Below are positions 17,928 to 26,608 of a DNA stretch of 64,000 nucleotides, one piece after another. Below the pieces are notes generated by a model. It did no database searches. It was not told the origin of the DNA and saw only the letters and a program-made list of their open reading frames with translations. The DNA comes from 62-47 sp044463945 (GTDB lineage Bacteria > Pseudomonadota > Alphaproteobacteria > Rhizobiales > Xanthobacteraceae): the NCBI GenBank assembly GCA_044463945.1, contig JBIQLW010000002.1:1-64000 (forward strand), read 5' to 3'. Position 1 is the first letter of the stretch, and each line of letters starts with the position of its first letter. A program made the position numbers and the translations under genes.

Positions 17928-18686
17928 ATGTCGGCATTGCTGGAAGTCAGGAATTTGCAGGTTCGCGTCGAGGACCGGGAAATCCTTCACGGCCTCTCGC
18001 TCACCGTGAACAAGGGCGAGGTCCACGCCATCATGGGGCCGAACGGCTCCGGCAAATCGACGCTGAGCCACGTCATCGCCGGCAAGCCGGGCTATGAGGT
18101 GACCGGCGGCGAGATCCTGTTCCAGGGCGAGGACCTCTTGGAGATGGAGCCGGACGAGCGCGCCGCCAAGGGCGTGTTCCTGGCGTTCCAGTATCCGGTC
18201 GAGATTCCCGGCGTCGCCACCATGACGTTCCTGCGCACCGCACTCAACGCCCAGCGCAAGGCGCGCGGCGAAAGCGAATATTCGACGCCGGATTTCCTCA
18301 AGAAGGTGCGCGAGGTAGCGGCGTCGCTGAACGTGCCGCAGGAGATGCTGCGGCGTGGCGTCAATGTCGGCTTCTCCGGCGGCGAGAAGAAGCGCAACGA
18401 GGTGTTGCAGATGGCGCTGTTCGAGCCCAGCCTGTGCATTCTCGACGAGATGGATTCCGGCCTCGACATCGATGCGCTGCGGATCGCCGCCGACGGCGTC
18501 AACGCGCTGCGCTCAAGCGAGCGCGCGATGGTGGTCATCACCCACTATCAGCGGCTCTTGAACTACATCATCCCCGACCACGTCCATGTGATGTCGCGGG
18601 GCAGGGTGGTGAAAAGCGGCGGCAAGGAACTGGCGCTCGAACTGGAAGAGTTCGGCTACACCCGGTTCGAAGATCAGGCAGCCTGA
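17928..18686 (+). CDS. sufC: Fe-S assembly ATPase SufC
   Basis: SufC is the ABC-type ATPase that drives conformational change in the SufB/SufD scaffold. Walker A GPNGSGKST is near residues 38-46, the signature is FSGGEKKR and Walker B is LCILDEMDSGLD; the H-loop is VITHYQ. The 252-aa length is normal. The start ATG follows AAAGGAAAG at proper spacing. Confidence 0.97.
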   Translation: MSALLEVRNLQVRVEDREILHGLSLTVNKGEVHAIMGPNGSGKSTLSHVIAGKPGYEVTGGEILFQGEDLLEMEPDERAAKGVFLAFQYPVEIPGVATMTFLRTALNAQRKARGESEYSTPDFLKKVREVAASLNVPQEMLRRGVNVGFSGGEKKRNEVLQMALFEPSLCILDEMDSGLDIDALRIAADGVNALRSSERAMVVITHYQRLLNYIIPDHVHVMSRGRVVKSGGKELALELEEFGYTRFEDQAA

Positions 18687-18697
18687 CAGGATCGGTC

Positions 18698-20020
18698 ATG
18701 AACGTTGCAGTGTTGAAGACCACGGCGGAGCAGGCGGCGCAGGAGATGTTCTCCGCTGCCCGCGGCCGCTTGCCGGGGTCCGGTCCGGTCGCCGATATCC
18801 GCCAGAGCGCGTTCGACGATTTCGCGCGGAAGGGCTTGCCGCATCGCCGGATCGAGGACTGGAAATATACCGATCTGCGGATGCTGCTGCGCGCGGTCGC
18901 CCCGCTCGCCGCAGCGCCCGATCAGGCCGCGCTCGACCGCGCCGCGAAGGCGCTCGCCGGGCTCGATATCAGCGACACGCACCGGCTGGTGCTGGTGGAC
19001 GGCGTCTTCGCGCCGTCATTGTCCGCCGCGGCGTATGAAGACGGCGTCAGCGTGCGCACGCTGCGCGCGATGCTGGAGGACGACGGGCTCGCCGCGCGCG
19101 CCGACCTGCTGCTCACCAAAGCCGCCTCGGACGCGATGATCTCGCTCAACGCTGCGATGGCGACCGACGGCGTCGTGATCGGCGTGGCCGAGAACGCGAA
19201 GCTGCGCAAGCCGATCCACATCGTTCACGTCGCCACGCAATCCGCTACCGCCGCGTTCACCCGCTCGCTGGTCCAGGTCGGAAGCGGCGCGCACGCCACC
19301 CTGGTCGAGAGCTTTGTCGCCGCCGAGGGCGCGGGCGCCTATCAGGTGCACGATTCCGTGGTGCTGTGGGCGGGCGAGGGCGCCGAGGTGCGGCACCTGC
19401 GTCTGGTCGAGGATGCGCGCGACGCCGCCAATATCTCCACCGCCATCGTCACGCTGGGCGCTCGGACGCAACTCGGCATGTTCAACCTCACCAGTGGCGG
19501 TGCGGTGAGCCGCTATCAGGCGTTCATCCGCTTCGGCGGCGAGAACGCCCACGCCGACGTCAACGGCGTCAGCCTGCTCAACGGCCGCCAACACGCAGAC
19601 AATACGCTGGTGCTCGACCATGCGGTGCCGCATTGCACCAGCAACGAGGTGTTCCGCGCGGTGGTCGACGATTCCGCGCATTCGGTGTTCCAGGGCCGCA
19701 TCAACGTCCATCCCGACGCGCAGAAGACCGACGCGCGGATGATGACGCGGGCGCTGCTGCTATCCGACGAGGCCGAGGCCGACAACAAGCCGGAGCTTGA
19801 GATTTTCGCCGACGACGTTCAGTGCGGCCACGGCGCCACCACCGGCGCGCTGGACGACAGCCTGCTGTTCTACCTGCGCGCGCGCGGCCTGCCGGAGAAA
19901 GAGGCGCAGGCGCTGCTGATCCAGGCGTTCGTCGGCGAGGCGATGGAGTCCATCGCGGACGATGCCCTGCGCGAGGCCGCGGTCGCCACGGCCGAGCGCT
20001 GGCTGGCGGCGCGGGGGTGA
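18698..20020 (+). CDS. sufD: Fe-S cluster assembly protein SufD
   Basis: SufD is the second beta-helix subunit of the SufBC2D complex, needed for iron entry. The 440-aa protein contains the N-terminal motif GLPHRRIEDWKYTDLR and the conserved C-terminal segment ADDVQCGHGATTGALDDSL with the SufB/D-interface histidine. The ATG at 18698 starts 11 bp after the sufC stop; the frame stays open upstream within sufC but that is a shadow. Confidence 0.95.
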   Translation: MNVAVLKTTAEQAAQEMFSAARGRLPGSGPVADIRQSAFDDFARKGLPHRRIEDWKYTDLRMLLRAVAPLAAAPDQAALDRAAKALAGLDISDTHRLVLVDGVFAPSLSAAAYEDGVSVRTLRAMLEDDGLAARADLLLTKAASDAMISLNAAMATDGVVIGVAENAKLRKPIHIVHVATQSATAAFTRSLVQVGSGAHATLVESFVAAEGAGAYQVHDSVVLWAGEGAEVRHLRLVEDARDAANISTAIVTLGARTQLGMFNLTSGGAVSRYQAFIRFGGENAHADVNGVSLLNGRQHADNTLVLDHAVPHCTSNEVFRAVVDDSAHSVFQGRINVHPDAQKTDARMMTRALLLSDEAEADNKPELEIFADDVQCGHGATTGALDDSLLFYLRARGLPEKEAQALLIQAFVGEAMESIADDALREAAVATAERWLAARG

Positions 20021-20029
20021 GGCATCGTC

Positions 20030-20134
20030 GCCATCCTTCGCGGCCCGGCCTTTGGCCTGGCGCGGCTTGGGATGGCCGCGAACGAATTGACAGCGTCATC
20101 CTGAGGTGCGCGCAAGCCAGCCTCGACGGATGAC
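20030..20134. repeat. Two short hairpin repeats between sufD and sufS
   Basis: The first hairpin runs from CCATCC to GGATGG (about 20030-20075) with a central CCCGGCCTTTGGCCTGG palindrome. The second (20095-20134) runs from GTCATCC to GGATGAC and matches the sufB-sufC element in ends and organisation. Both lie in the 128-bp operon gap before sufS. Confidence 0.7.
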
Positions 20135-20148
20135 AGGAAGAGAAGCAG

Positions 20149-21393
20149 ATGACCCATCCTGCCGTCGCCAATGGCGCTTACGATGTGGAGCGCGTCCGCG
20201 CCGATTTTCCGGCGCTGGCGATGCAGGTCTACGGCAAGCCGCTGGTCTATCTCGACAACGCCGCATCCGCGCAGAAGCCGGACGCCGTGCTCGACCGCAT
20301 GACACAAGCCTACCGCACCGAATACGCCAACGTGCATCGCGGCCTGCACTATCTCGCCAATGCCGCGACCGAGGCTTACGAGGGCGGCCGCGCCAAGGCT
20401 GCGGCCTTCATCAACGCGCGGCGCAACGAGGAAATCGTTTTCACTCGCAACGCCACCGAGGCGATCAATCTGGTGGCCTCGTCGTGGGGCGAGCCCAACA
20501 TCAAGGCCGGCGACGAGATCGTGCTCTCGATCATGGAGCACCACTCCAACATCGTGCCGTGGCACTTTTTGCGCGAACGGCATGGGGCGGTCATCAAATG
20601 GGCGCCGGTCGATGACGAGGGCAACTTCCTGATCGACGAGTTCGAGAAGCTGCTGACGGCCAAGACCAAATTCGTCGCCATCACCCAGATGTCGAACGCG
20701 CTCGGCACGCTGGTGCCGGTCAAGGAGGTGACGCGCATCGCCCACGCGCGCGGCATTCCGGTGCTGATCGACGGCAGTCAGGGCGCGGTGCATCTCGATA
20801 TCGACGTGCAGGATATCGATTGCGACTTCTACGTCTTCACCGGCCACAAGGTTTACGGGCCGACCGGGATCGGCGTGCTCTACGCCAAGTACGACCACCT
20901 CGTCGCCATGCGGCCCTATAACGGCGGCGGCGAGATGATCCGCGACGTCGCGCGCGACGTCGTCACCTACGGCGACCCGCCGCACAAGTTCGAGGCCGGC
21001 ACGCCCCCGATCGTCGAGGCGGTCGGGCTCGGCGCCGCCATCGACTATGTCAATTCGCTCGGCAAGGCGCGCATCGCCGCCCACGAGCACGACCTTCTGA
21101 CCTATGCCCAGGACCGCCTGCGCGAGATCAACTCGCTGCGCGTCATCGGCACGGCGCGGCACAAGGGGCCCTTGATTTCGTTCGAACTCAAGGGCGCGCA
21201 TCCGCACGACGTCGCGACCGTGATCGACCGGGCGGGGGTCGCGGTGCGGGCCGGGACCCATTGCGCGATGCCGCTTCTGGAACGTTTCAACGTCACGGCC
21301 ACGTGCCGGGCGTCATTTGGCCTGTATAATACGCGCGCCGAAGTCGATCGTCTGGCGGAGGCGCTCATCAAGGCGCGGGATTTGTTCTCATGA
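20149..21393 (+). CDS. sufS: Cysteine desulfurase SufS
   Basis: This class II cysteine desulfurase supplies persulfide sulfur to the SufBCD scaffold. YLDNAASAQKP is at 34-44, HHSN is at about 131-134, the PLP lysine is K234 in TGHKVYG, and the catalytic cysteine is C372 in AGTHCAMP, followed by the conserved CRASFGLYNT. No SufE or SufU partner is encoded in the window. It overlaps sufT by 4 bp (ATGA), indicating translational coupling. Confidence 0.96.
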   Translation: MTHPAVANGAYDVERVRADFPALAMQVYGKPLVYLDNAASAQKPDAVLDRMTQAYRTEYANVHRGLHYLANAATEAYEGGRAKAAAFINARRNEEIVFTRNATEAINLVASSWGEPNIKAGDEIVLSIMEHHSNIVPWHFLRERHGAVIKWAPVDDEGNFLIDEFEKLLTAKTKFVAITQMSNALGTLVPVKEVTRIAHARGIPVLIDGSQGAVHLDIDVQDIDCDFYVFTGHKVYGPTGIGVLYAKYDHLVAMRPYNGGGEMIRDVARDVVTYGDPPHKFEAGTPPIVEAVGLGAAIDYVNSLGKARIAAHEHDLLTYAQDRLREINSLRVIGTARHKGPLISFELKGAHPHDVATVIDRAGVAVRAGTHCAMPLLERFNVTATCRASFGLYNTRAEVDRLAEALIKARDLFS

Positions 21394-21773
21394 CCGATAC
21401 GGCTGAAACCAAGGCCGCGAACGCGGCGGACAATGTGCAAACCATATCGGCGCTGCCGCCGGAGGAAACCGAGCGGCTCGGCACCGAGATCGTCGCCGCC
21501 CTCAAGACGGTGTTCGATCCGGAAATTCCGGCCGATATCTACGAGCTCGGCCTGATCTACAAGGTCGATATCAAGGACGACCGCGCCGTCGATATCGAGA
21601 TGACGCTGACCACGCCGAACTGTCCGGCGGCGGCCGAACTGCCGACCATGGTCGAGAACGCGGTCGCCAGCGTCGCCGGCATCGGCGTCGTCAACGTCAA
21701 CATCGTCTGGGAACCGCCGTGGACGCCGGAGCGGATGAGCGACGAAGCCCGCCTCGTGCTCAACATGTGGTGA
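21390..21773 (+). CDS. sufT: SUF-associated DUF59/MIP18 protein, SufT-like
   Basis: This is a 127-aa MIP18-family protein implicated in Fe-S cluster maturation or delivery. The N-terminal 25 residues are a variable extension. The family core runs from FDPEIPADIYELGLIY (about 42-57) to TTPNC with the conserved Cys78, and ends with VWEPPW. It is translationally coupled to sufS and is the last clear suf gene; sufA does not follow it here. Confidence 0.92.
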   Translation: MTDTAETKAANAADNVQTISALPPEETERLGTEIVAALKTVFDPEIPADIYELGLIYKVDIKDDRAVDIEMTLTTPNCPAAAELPTMVENAVASVAGIGVVNVNIVWEPPWTPERMSDEARLVLNMW

Positions 21774-21783
21774 GACGGCACTG

Positions 21784-22197
21784 ATGCCGAAGCTCGCGGG
21801 CCTCATCGAGACCGCGCTCTATGTCGATGATCTGCCGCGGGCGATCGCGTTCTACGAACAGACCCTCGGCCTGAAAACCCTGAACCGCGACGCGCGCTTT
21901 GCCGCGTTCGACGTCGGCGGCCGCAACGTACTGCTGCTGTTTAAGCGCGGCGAGACGCTTGAGACCGTGCATCTGCCGGGCGGCACCATTCCGCCCCACG
22001 ACGGCCACGGGCCGCTGCATGTCGCCTTCGCCATCACCGCCGATGAACTCAAGGCATGGGAGACGCGGCTGACGGAGCTGGGTGTTGCCATCGAGGGCCG
22101 TACCGCGTGGCCGCGCGGCGGCCACAGCATTTATTTCCGCGATCCCGACAATCACCTGCTCGAACTGGTGACGCCCGGCGTCTGGGCGATCTACTGA
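21784..22197 (+). CDS. VOC/glyoxalase-family metal protein
   Basis: This is a 137-aa vicinal-oxygen-chelate protein with two beta-alpha-beta-beta-beta modules. Family signatures are ETALYVDDLPRAIAFYEQTLGL, the central LHVAFAI and the C-terminal GGHSIYFRDPDNHLLEL with a probable metal-binding Glu. Substrate and reaction (isomerase, dioxygenase or thiol transfer) cannot be assigned. It starts 10 bp after sufT on the same strand, so it is probably cotranscribed, but a role in Fe-S assembly is not implied by the family. Confidence 0.85.
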   Translation: MPKLAGLIETALYVDDLPRAIAFYEQTLGLKTLNRDARFAAFDVGGRNVLLLFKRGETLETVHLPGGTIPPHDGHGPLHVAFAITADELKAWETRLTELGVAIEGRTAWPRGGHSIYFRDPDNHLLELVTPGVWAIY

Positions 22198-22270
22198 CCG
22201 CGATACCCTCACCCTGAGGTGCCTTCGCAAAGCCGAAGGGCAGGCTCTCAGAGCCTGATCGGAAACGAGG
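22198..22270. other. Intergenic GC-rich hairpin sequence
   Basis: CCTGAGG begins a short run containing a hairpin GCCTTCG ... CGAAGGGC and a CTCAGAG segment, resembling a degenerate form of the short suf-operon hairpins. It leads directly into repeat copy 3, between the 3' ends of the VOC and CoA-transferase genes. No gene is seen. Confidence 0.5.
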
Positions 22271-22405
22271 CGTCATCGTCCGCCAACGGGTCCGCGCAAG
22301 GCGCGGCCCGATGACAGGCTCCGGCGGACGATCCGGTATTCAAGGCGGTGCGAGGACATGCAAGGCGAGAGGGTACTGGATGCTCCGCCTTCGCGGAGCA
22401 TGACG
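22271..22405. repeat. Composite palindromic repeat, copy 3 (inverted, expanded arm)
   Basis: Read on the minus strand this matches copy 2: GTCATGCTCCGC, GAAG, GCGGAGCATCCAGTAC, then a spacer and CGGATCGTCCGCC with the same nested tip insertion containing GGGCCGCGC/GCGCGGACCC, ending GGCGGACGATGAC. It lies between two convergent genes. Confidence 0.88.
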
Positions 22406-22476
22406 GTTTTTGTGCTGCATATCTGTCCAGAAACGAATTTCCGACCGGACTCTCAGGATAGCGACGGAGGGCCCGG

Positions 22477-23670
22477 CTATCGCACCGCGCCGCTGGCGCA
22501 GAGCGCGTCGATTTCCGCCTCGGCATAGCCGTTGTCGCGCAGCACGGCGCGGCTGTGCTGGCCGGGATCGGGGGCCGGGGAGAGGGCGTCCTCGCCAAAT
22601 CCCGGCAGGCCCGGCGTTCGCGCCGCATAGACCGCGCCGACGCCCGGCGTCTCGCTGCGCACCGCGCCCCGCACCGCCTGAACGTGCGGATCGGCGATCC
22701 AGTCGCCGGGATCGAGAATGCGCTCGGCGATGATGTCGGCGGCGTGCAAATCCTTGAGCCAGTCGTCGGTGGTCCGCCTCGCCAGGGTGGCGCGGACCTC
22801 GGCGATCAGCACGTCGGCGGCATCGGCGCGTCCGGCGAAATCGGCGAACCGCGGGTCGTTCGCGAGGTCGTCGCGGCCGAGCGCCGCGCACAGCCGCCGG
22901 TACTGGACATCGTTGACCAGCGTCACCATCAGCCAGCCGTCGCGGGTGCGATACGTTCCCGCCGGCACGTTGAGCGCGCGCGGCGCGCCGCCTTCCAGCA
23001 TGTATTCCGCGAATTTATGGCCGAGCAGCGCCGCGGCCGTCTGCGTCAGGCTGATGTCGATCCAGCGGCCGACGCCGACGCTTGCCCGCGCGAACAGCGC
23101 GGTGGCGATGGCCTGAAACGCATAGGCGCCGGTCGCGACATCGGCGATCGGCGTGCCGACGCGATGGGGAATCCCGTCGTCGCCGCGATTGATCGACACC
23201 AGACCGGAGAAGGCTTGCGCCACGGAGTCGGAGCAGGGCCGTCCGGAGGCGGGGCCGGCCTGCCCGAAACCGCTGACCGACAGGTAGATCAGGCGCGGAT
23301 TGGCGCGGCTCAACTCGTCGTAGCCGAGCCCGAGCCGCGCCGCGACGCCGGGCCGGAATCCCTCGATGAAGATGTCGCTTGCGGCCGCGAGCCGCCGCGC
23401 CACCGCAAGTCCCTCGGTCGATTTCAGGTCGAGGCAGAGCCCGCGCTTGCCGCGGTTGAACACCGCCGAGATCGCGGTGTGGCGTCCATAGGTGGTGCCG
23501 AGCCCGCGCGACCAGTCGCCTTCCGGCGGCTCGACCTTGATGACGTCGGCGCCATGGGCGGCGAGCAGCGCGCCGCAATAGGGCGAGGCGATGCCCTGTC
23601 CGCAGTCGAGCACGCGGATGCCCCGGTAAGGGGCCTCGTATGTTGCGCCCTGTCCATGGTCTTGCGCCAT
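22477..23670 (-). CDS. Class III CoA-transferase, CaiB/BaiF family
   Basis: The family moves CoA between carboxylic acids by a ping-pong mechanism. The 397-aa protein has the family N terminus (GIRVLDCGQGIASPYCGALLA), the ADVIKVEPPEGD turn, VNRGKRG-type sequence (FNRGKRGLCLDLKS) and the active-site aspartate in CSDSVAQAFSGL. The ATG at 23670 has GGAG 7 bases upstream; the longer frame to 23742 adds an unrelated Arg/Lys-rich stretch. The substrate is unknown; no matching acyl-CoA dehydrogenase is adjacent. Confidence 0.9.
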   Translation of the reverse strand: MAQDHGQGATYEAPYRGIRVLDCGQGIASPYCGALLAAHGADVIKVEPPEGDWSRGLGTTYGRHTAISAVFNRGKRGLCLDLKSTEGLAVARRLAAASDIFIEGFRPGVAARLGLGYDELSRANPRLIYLSVSGFGQAGPASGRPCSDSVAQAFSGLVSINRGDDGIPHRVGTPIADVATGAYAFQAIATALFARASVGVGRWIDISLTQTAAALLGHKFAEYMLEGGAPRALNVPAGTYRTRDGWLMVTLVNDVQYRRLCAALGRDDLANDPRFADFAGRADAADVLIAEVRATLARRTTDDWLKDLHAADIIAERILDPGDWIADPHVQAVRGAVRSETPGVGAVYAARTPGLPGFGEDALSPAPDPGQHSRAVLRDNGYAEAEIDALCASGAVR

Positions 23671-23834
23671 GTGTTGTCTCCGTTGCTTTTTCCGGTCTGC
23701 GCTCGATCGCAGGCAAGCATCTTTTCGCCGAAAAAGCCACAAAAGCGGCGATTTACACGCTCCGGTTTCGAATGCCTTTACGTTTCGGGCGGATTCTGCC
23801 CCGGCTTGTCGCGGCTGTCCGGGAGAGGAATTCG

Positions 23835-24932
23835 ATGCTCAGCGGGGTGAGGCGGTCCCTTGAAACGCATCTTGTGGCGCTGCGGGCGCTCAGCGGATTC
23901 GCGCGGCTCGGGATCGTCATCGGGCTGATCGTGTTCGGCCTGTTGCGCAACGCCGCTCCGATGCCCGAGCGGGCGGCCGGGAGCATCGGCGACGTCGGGC
24001 TCTACCAGCACATCGTGGCCGACGTGCGGGGCGGCGAAACATACTATGCGGCGGTAGCTCACGAGCATCGGGAGCACAGCTATCCGCTGCGCCCGTTCGT
24101 CACCGTCCGGCTGCCGACGCTGGCCTGGATGCTGGCGCTCCTGCCCGGCGAGATCGCGCAACGCGCAATGCTGCTGCTGCTGGGGCTTGCGACCGTTGCG
24201 GCCTGGGCGTGGCGGCTGGCGGCCGCCGGTATCTCGCCGGGCCGCTACGCGGCCGCGCTGATCGCCCTGACCTTGGGCGCGTCGTTCGCGCTCGCGCCCA
24301 CCGGGCCGTTCGTGCATGAGGTCTGGGCCGGACTGCTCATCGCGTTGTCGATGGCCTTGCGCCGGCGGAACGCCTGGCTTGCCGCGGTGATGGTCGGAAC
24401 GGCCGCCGCGCTGCTGCGCGAACTGGCCGCGCCTTATCTGCTGGTGATGGCCCTGATGGCCCTCTGGGAACGCAACTACCGGGAGGCGGGGGCCTGGTGC
24501 GCCGGGCTCGCTCTGTTTGCCTGCGCGCTGACCCTGCACGCGGTCCAGGTCAATGCGCTGGCGGCACCGACCGATCCCGGATCGCCCGGCTGGCTCGCGC
24601 TCGGCGGCTGGCGGTTCGTCTTGCAGACGGCCTATTGGGTTCCGGACGTGCTCGGCATCGGCTGGTGCACGGCGATCCTGCTGCCGCTGGCATTGCTCGG
24701 CCTGACGGTCCGGCCGCTCGACTGGCGCCTGTCGCTGACCGTCGGAGGATACATGGCCGGCTTTCTGTTCGTCGGCCGCCACGACACGTCCTATTGGGGA
24801 TTGATGACCGCGCCGCTGTGGCCGCTCGGACTGGCGCGAACATGGCCCGCCATCGTCGAATGCCTTGGCGACATCCGCGGGCTCAGCGCCGGCCGCAGGC
24901 GCGTGGACATGCTGGCCGATCCGGCGGAGTGA
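23835..24932 (+). CDS. Polytopic membrane protein, GT-C glycosyltransferase-like
   Basis: I do not recognise this family with certainty. The 365-aa product has about ten hydrophobic helices. After the first helix comes a periplasmic-type loop with GDVGLYQHIVADVRGGETYY and a following HEHREHSYPLRPF. Acidic/aromatic first loops of this kind occur in lipid-linked-sugar-dependent GT-C transferases (GT87/DUF2029-like). The ATG at 23835 is preceded by GGGAGAGGA. It stands alone, divergent from the CoA-transferase, with no glycan genes nearby, so the enzymatic reading is tentative. Confidence 0.6.
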   Translation: MLSGVRRSLETHLVALRALSGFARLGIVIGLIVFGLLRNAAPMPERAAGSIGDVGLYQHIVADVRGGETYYAAVAHEHREHSYPLRPFVTVRLPTLAWMLALLPGEIAQRAMLLLLGLATVAAWAWRLAAAGISPGRYAAALIALTLGASFALAPTGPFVHEVWAGLLIALSMALRRRNAWLAAVMVGTAAALLRELAAPYLLVMALMALWERNYREAGAWCAGLALFACALTLHAVQVNALAAPTDPGSPGWLALGGWRFVLQTAYWVPDVLGIGWCTAILLPLALLGLTVRPLDWRLSLTVGGYMAGFLFVGRHDTSYWGLMTAPLWPLGLARTWPAIVECLGDIRGLSAGRRRVDMLADPAE

Positions 24933-25094
24933 CGGTGCGCGGAGAGTCATCGGCACAAGGCCACGGGTGCTGTAAACCGTCGCAAGCAGTGACTTTCCCA
25001 TCCTAAGCATCATAAAGAGTTGTGCCGCTCCAAAGACCCGCTTCCCCAGGCCCGGAGGTCTGGCGCAAGACCGTCTCACCAGGCAAGGATACGG

Positions 25095-25541
25095 ATGATC
25101 AAAACTCTCATCCCCGTCACCCTCGCGGCGTTAGCGGGGGTGAGCATCGTCATCCAGCAGGTTCTGAACGCCAATTTGCGCACCGCGCTCAATTCGGCCG
25201 CGTGGTCGGGCTTCATGAGCTATTTCGTCGGGCTCGTCTTCATGGTTCTGTTCGCGGTCGGGATGCGCGATCCGCTTCCTTCGGCGGCAATCGCATCCCG
25301 CATCCCGTGGTGGGCGTGGAGCGGAGGTCTGTTCGGCGCGATCTTCATCGTTCTTGCGATCTATCTCGTACCGCAGATCGGCGCCGCCACGTTCATCGGC
25401 CTGCTCGTCGCGGGGCAGATGCTTGCATCAGTGACGTTCGATCACTTCGGCTGGATGGGCCTTGCCGAGCGCCCTGTGGACGCGCCTCGCTTGATCGGCG
25501 TCGCTCTCCTGATCGCGGGTGTCGTGCTCATCCGGCGCTGA
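25095..25541 (+). CDS. Small DMT-superfamily transporter, YdcZ/DUF606
   Basis: This is a 148-aa inner-membrane protein with five hydrophobic helices: a half-size DMT transporter expected to act as a dimer. The family pattern is clear: QQVLNANLRTAL in the first loop, WWAWSGGLFGA and AATFIGLLVAGQM, with DHFGWMGL near the end. The ATG at 25095 follows AAGGATACGG. The substrate is unknown. Its 3' end faces the LysR gene. Confidence 0.85.
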   Translation: MIKTLIPVTLAALAGVSIVIQQVLNANLRTALNSAAWSGFMSYFVGLVFMVLFAVGMRDPLPSAAIASRIPWWAWSGGLFGAIFIVLAIYLVPQIGAATFIGLLVAGQMLASVTFDHFGWMGLAERPVDAPRLIGVALLIAGVVLIRR

Positions 25542-25560
25542 ACCATTCCGTTTGCCGGAT

Positions 25561-26469
25561 CTACCCCAACCCCGATCTCGGGCGGTATCGCAGGGCATCG
25601 ACCAACACCGCAAAGGCTGGCGACGTCTGACGGCGGCTCGGATAGTACAGGTGATAGCCTGAGAAGGGCGGGCACCAATCGGACAAAACCCGGGTAAGCC
25701 TGCCCTCGGCAATGTACGGCTTCACATGACCTTCCGTCAGGTAGGCGAGGCCGAAGCCATTGAGCGCGGCGCTCAGCAGCGGCCCCGCGCCGTTGAAGAC
25801 CAGTTGACCATCCACCCTGACATTGAGGACGCGGCCGTTCTTTTCGAATTCCCAGGCGTAGAGACGGCCATGGGTCGGCAATCGAAGGTTCAGGCAATTG
25901 TGATCCGTGAGGTCCTGCGGTAGCCGCGGCTTTCTCCGGCCGGCGAAATAGGACGGCGCGCCGACCACGGCCATCCGCAGATCAGGCCCGACGCGGACGG
26001 CGATCATGTCCTTGTCCACCAGTTCGCCGGGCCGGATGCCCGCGTCGTAGCGTTGCGTCACGATGTTCGCGAGGCCGTAATCGATGATGACCTCAACTTT
26101 GATGTCAGGGTATTTCGGCAGGGTCCTGGCCAGCGCAGGCATCAGGATGGCCTCGGCCGCGTGTTCGGTTGCCGTGATCCGGATCGTGCCCGCAGGCTTC
26201 TCCCGCAGTTCGCCTAGCGCCGCGAGTTCCATATCCATCTCGTCGAACTTTTGCCCGATGCGTTGAAGCAAACGCTCGCCTGCCTGGGTGGGCGCAACGC
26301 TTCGCGTCGTGCGGTTCAAGAGGCGGACTCCAAGCCGCTCTTCCAGATCGCGGACGGTCTGGCTGACGGCCGGCTGGGACATCTTCAGCTTCGCCGCCGC
26401 CCGCGTGAAACTTCCCTCGCGCGCGACCGCGAGGAAGGCGAGGAGGCCGCTGGCGTTTTCGCGCTCCAT
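25561..26469 (-). CDS. LysR-family transcriptional regulator (paralogue A)
   Basis: This is a 302-aa LysR regulator: a winged helix-turn-helix at residues 8-65 (AVAREGSFTRAAAKLKMSQPAVSQ), a linker helix and a periplasmic-binding-like effector domain. It is transcribed divergently from the CMD/cupin/MFS genes, the usual layout for the regulated target. It is strongly similar to the second LysR at 33803-34696, sharing blocks such as GELREKPAGTIRI-type, WEFEKNGR, VRVDGQLVFN and GYHLYYPSRRQ. The effector is unknown. Confidence 0.93.
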   Translation of the reverse strand: MERENASGLLAFLAVAREGSFTRAAAKLKMSQPAVSQTVRDLEERLGVRLLNRTTRSVAPTQAGERLLQRIGQKFDEMDMELAALGELREKPAGTIRITATEHAAEAILMPALARTLPKYPDIKVEVIIDYGLANIVTQRYDAGIRPGELVDKDMIAVRVGPDLRMAVVGAPSYFAGRRKPRLPQDLTDHNCLNLRLPTHGRLYAWEFEKNGRVLNVRVDGQLVFNGAGPLLSAALNGFGLAYLTEGHVKPYIAEGRLTRVLSDWCPPFSGYHLYYPSRRQTSPAFAVLVDALRYRPRSGLG

Positions 26470-26483
26470 TCATATCCCTCGCA

Positions 26484-26504
26484 AATAAATCCAATCAGGT
26501 TTTA
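26484..26504 (+). promoter_or_regulatory. Inverted repeat in LysR/CMD divergent promoter
   Basis: ATAAA and TTTAT arms are separated by exactly 11 bases in an AT-rich patch, 15 bp from the LysR start codon. It is a candidate autoregulatory or target operator for the LysR protein. It does not show the canonical T-N11-A orientation, so confidence is low. Confidence 0.3.
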
Positions 26505-26608
26505 TCATCTAATCGGGCGACGGCAACCGGCCTACATTCGCGGAGCCAGAACGCATTCGGTTGCGGAGAATTGGGTCCCGCGCCCGCACGCACATCCAGG
26601 AGATTGGA

